64,000 bases of DNA from an uncultured Succinivibrio sp. (GTDB taxonomy: Bacteria; Pseudomonadota; Gammaproteobacteria; Enterobacterales; Succinivibrionaceae). A program made the position numbers and the translations under genes. Positions 63,008-64,000 of the stretch are shown piece after piece; position 1 is the first letter of the stretch, and each line of letters opens with the position of its first letter. The notes below the pieces were generated by a model. The model was not told the DNA's origin. It made no database searches and saw only the letters and a list, made by a program, of their open reading frames with translations. The stretch spans positions 1 to 64,000 of the forward strand of contig CACZXZ010000004.1 in assembly GCA_902785325.1 (NCBI GenBank), written 5' to 3'.

Positions 63008-64000
63008 TTAAAGCACATTCTCATCTAGTGCTACTTTAGCAACATCATTTTCTACTGCACTTAAGGCTTTTAGAGCTAAATTGCGAGCATTAGGGATCTG
63101 CAAATCCTCAGGTACTCTTTGACCATCTGTTACATAAGATAACGTCAATTCTTTACTTAAACATAAAGATAATGCATCAGCTATAGATTCAGACTCATCT
63201 ACTTTAGTAAGAATAAGTCCTTGTACGCCTAGTGAACTAAAATGCTCATAAGCTTGCTCTAAAACTCTTCTTTGGGCAGTAGCTGGTAAAACTAAATAAT
63301 GTTTTAGTTTTAATTTTGCTTGCTGTTTTAACTGTGCAAGTTGTGTGCCAAATCTTTCATCTTTTAAGCCGACACCTACGGTGTCTACTAAAACTAAGCT
63401 CTTATCTTTTAAGGTATAGAGCATCTGAGGCAATTCATCAAGCGATTTTATCGCAAATGTTGAACAGCCCATGATACGACCGTAAGTCTTAACTTGCTCT
63501 ACAGCACCAATACGATAATGATCTGCGGTGACTAAAGCTACTCTATCAGGACCAAATTTCATAACAAAACGAGCAGCTAATTTAGCTAAAGTTGTTGTTT
63601 TTCCGACACCAGCAGGACCTATAAGTGTCACAATTCCGCCTTGTGAAACAATTTCATCATTACCAACTTGTAATTTATCCTCAACAATTGAGGCTAATTG
63701 TCTCCAAGCAAAATTAAATGAAGCATCTGAGTCAATCTTATCGGATAAAGCTAAAGCCACCTTTTTATCAAAGCCTGAGCCTAAAAGTAACTCATAAACC
63801 ATAGCTTTAACAGGCTCTTCTCTCTTTTTACTATCGGCCATTAAACCTGCTAACTCAAATTGTAATAATTTGCGAATGGAATCTACTTCCTGACGCATCT
63901 TAGACAATTCACTCTTATCTTTAGCAGATTCCTTTGACTCATAAGAGCTGATACCATGAGAGTTTTCAACCTTTAAAGCTTGCTTTTTCTCTTCTTCGTT
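63008..64000 (-). CDS. flhF: Flagellar placement GTPase FlhF (5' part cut by window)
   Basis: 331 codons of the C-terminal part of FlhF, an SRP-type GTPase that fixes the flagellum at the pole. The G1 loop GPAGVGKTTTLAKLAARF, DTVGVG, and TKVDES motifs are present. The frame stays open from a TTG at 63907 through to the window edge at 64000, so the true start and basic N-domain lie outside. First visible gene of the flhFG-fliA-che block. Confidence 0.95.
   Translation of the reverse strand, partial: NEEEKKQALKVENSHGISSYESKESAKDKSELSKMRQEVDSIRKLLQFELAGLMADSKKREEPVKAMVYELLLGSGFDKKVALALSDKIDSDASFNFAWRQLASIVEDKLQVGNDEIVSQGGIVTLIGPAGVGKTTTLAKLAARFVMKFGPDRVALVTADHYRIGAVEQVKTYGRIMGCSTFAIKSLDELPQMLYTLKDKSLVLVDTVGVGLKDERFGTQLAQLKQQAKLKLKHYLVLPATAQRRVLEQAYEHFSSLGVQGLILTKVDESESIADALSLCLSKELTLSYVTDGQRVPEDLQIPNARNLALKALSAVENDVAKVALDENVL

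Overview
The window is AT-rich DNA from a motile gammaproteobacterium. A polar-flagellum gene order (flhF-flhG-fliA-cheYZAB-motCD-parC-parP-cheW-DUF2802, as in Pseudomonas and Vibrio) and a textbook sigma-54 promoter in front of fliK point to RpoN-controlled flagella. The GGGtGRT/NifU-like gene pair, usual in strict anaerobes, together with the base composition suggests an anaerobic gut lineage such as the Succinivibrionaceae. That placement is inference; no rRNA or other decisive marker lies in the window.

Left part (1-14.8 kb): three tandem paralogues of an unrecognised small protein, each followed by its own hairpin terminator; a DUF4143-type ATPase gene broken by one extra T in a T run; an rlmKL-uup-rnm cluster on the minus strand; a YbiR-like permease; a tRNA-adenosine/guanine deaminase-family enzyme; a 626-base stretch without genes but dense in hairpins, holding the second copy of a ~100-bp repeat also present at the left edge; the GGGtGRT/NifU-like operon; and sstT.

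14.9-23.7 kb (plus strand): a compact operon in the order trbB-C-D-E-F-G-I-J-L, that is, an IncP/RP4-type (VirB-like) type IV secretion apparatus without any relaxase, coupling protein or transfer-origin gene in view. It is followed by a RibD-like reductase, a tRNA-Ser(GGA), and a Panacea-domain (DUF4065) antitoxin-like gene killed by one nonsense codon.

25.4-39.8 kb (minus strand): fliEFGHIJ and fliKLMNOPQR with a HAD phosphatase at the distal end. Between fliJ and fliK, on the opposite strand, sits a 240-residue protein ending in an HNH nuclease domain. Sigma-54 promoters are seen before fliK (perfect) and fliE (one mismatch).

40-51 kb: an AAA-ATPase-like/PD-(D/E)XK protein, tyrS-rpiA, anmK, a YkuE-like phosphoesterase, a GH36 alpha-galactosidase, a divergent isochorismatase-like hydrolase/HxlR regulator pair, and a tandem pair of unrecognised paralogues.

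50.7-64 kb (minus strand): flhF (cut by the window edge), flhG, fliA, cheY, cheZ, cheA, cheB, motC, motD, parC, parP, cheW, DUF2802 and pncC. Together the two flagellar blocks supply the C ring, rod/MS ring, export apparatus, a stator pair, the chemosensory core and its polar positioning proteins. Items most worth a second look: the orphan Trb secretion operon, the HNH gene inside the flagellar cluster, the covarying hairpin repeat, the hairpin-rich stretch beside it, and the two families of unrecognised tandem paralogues.
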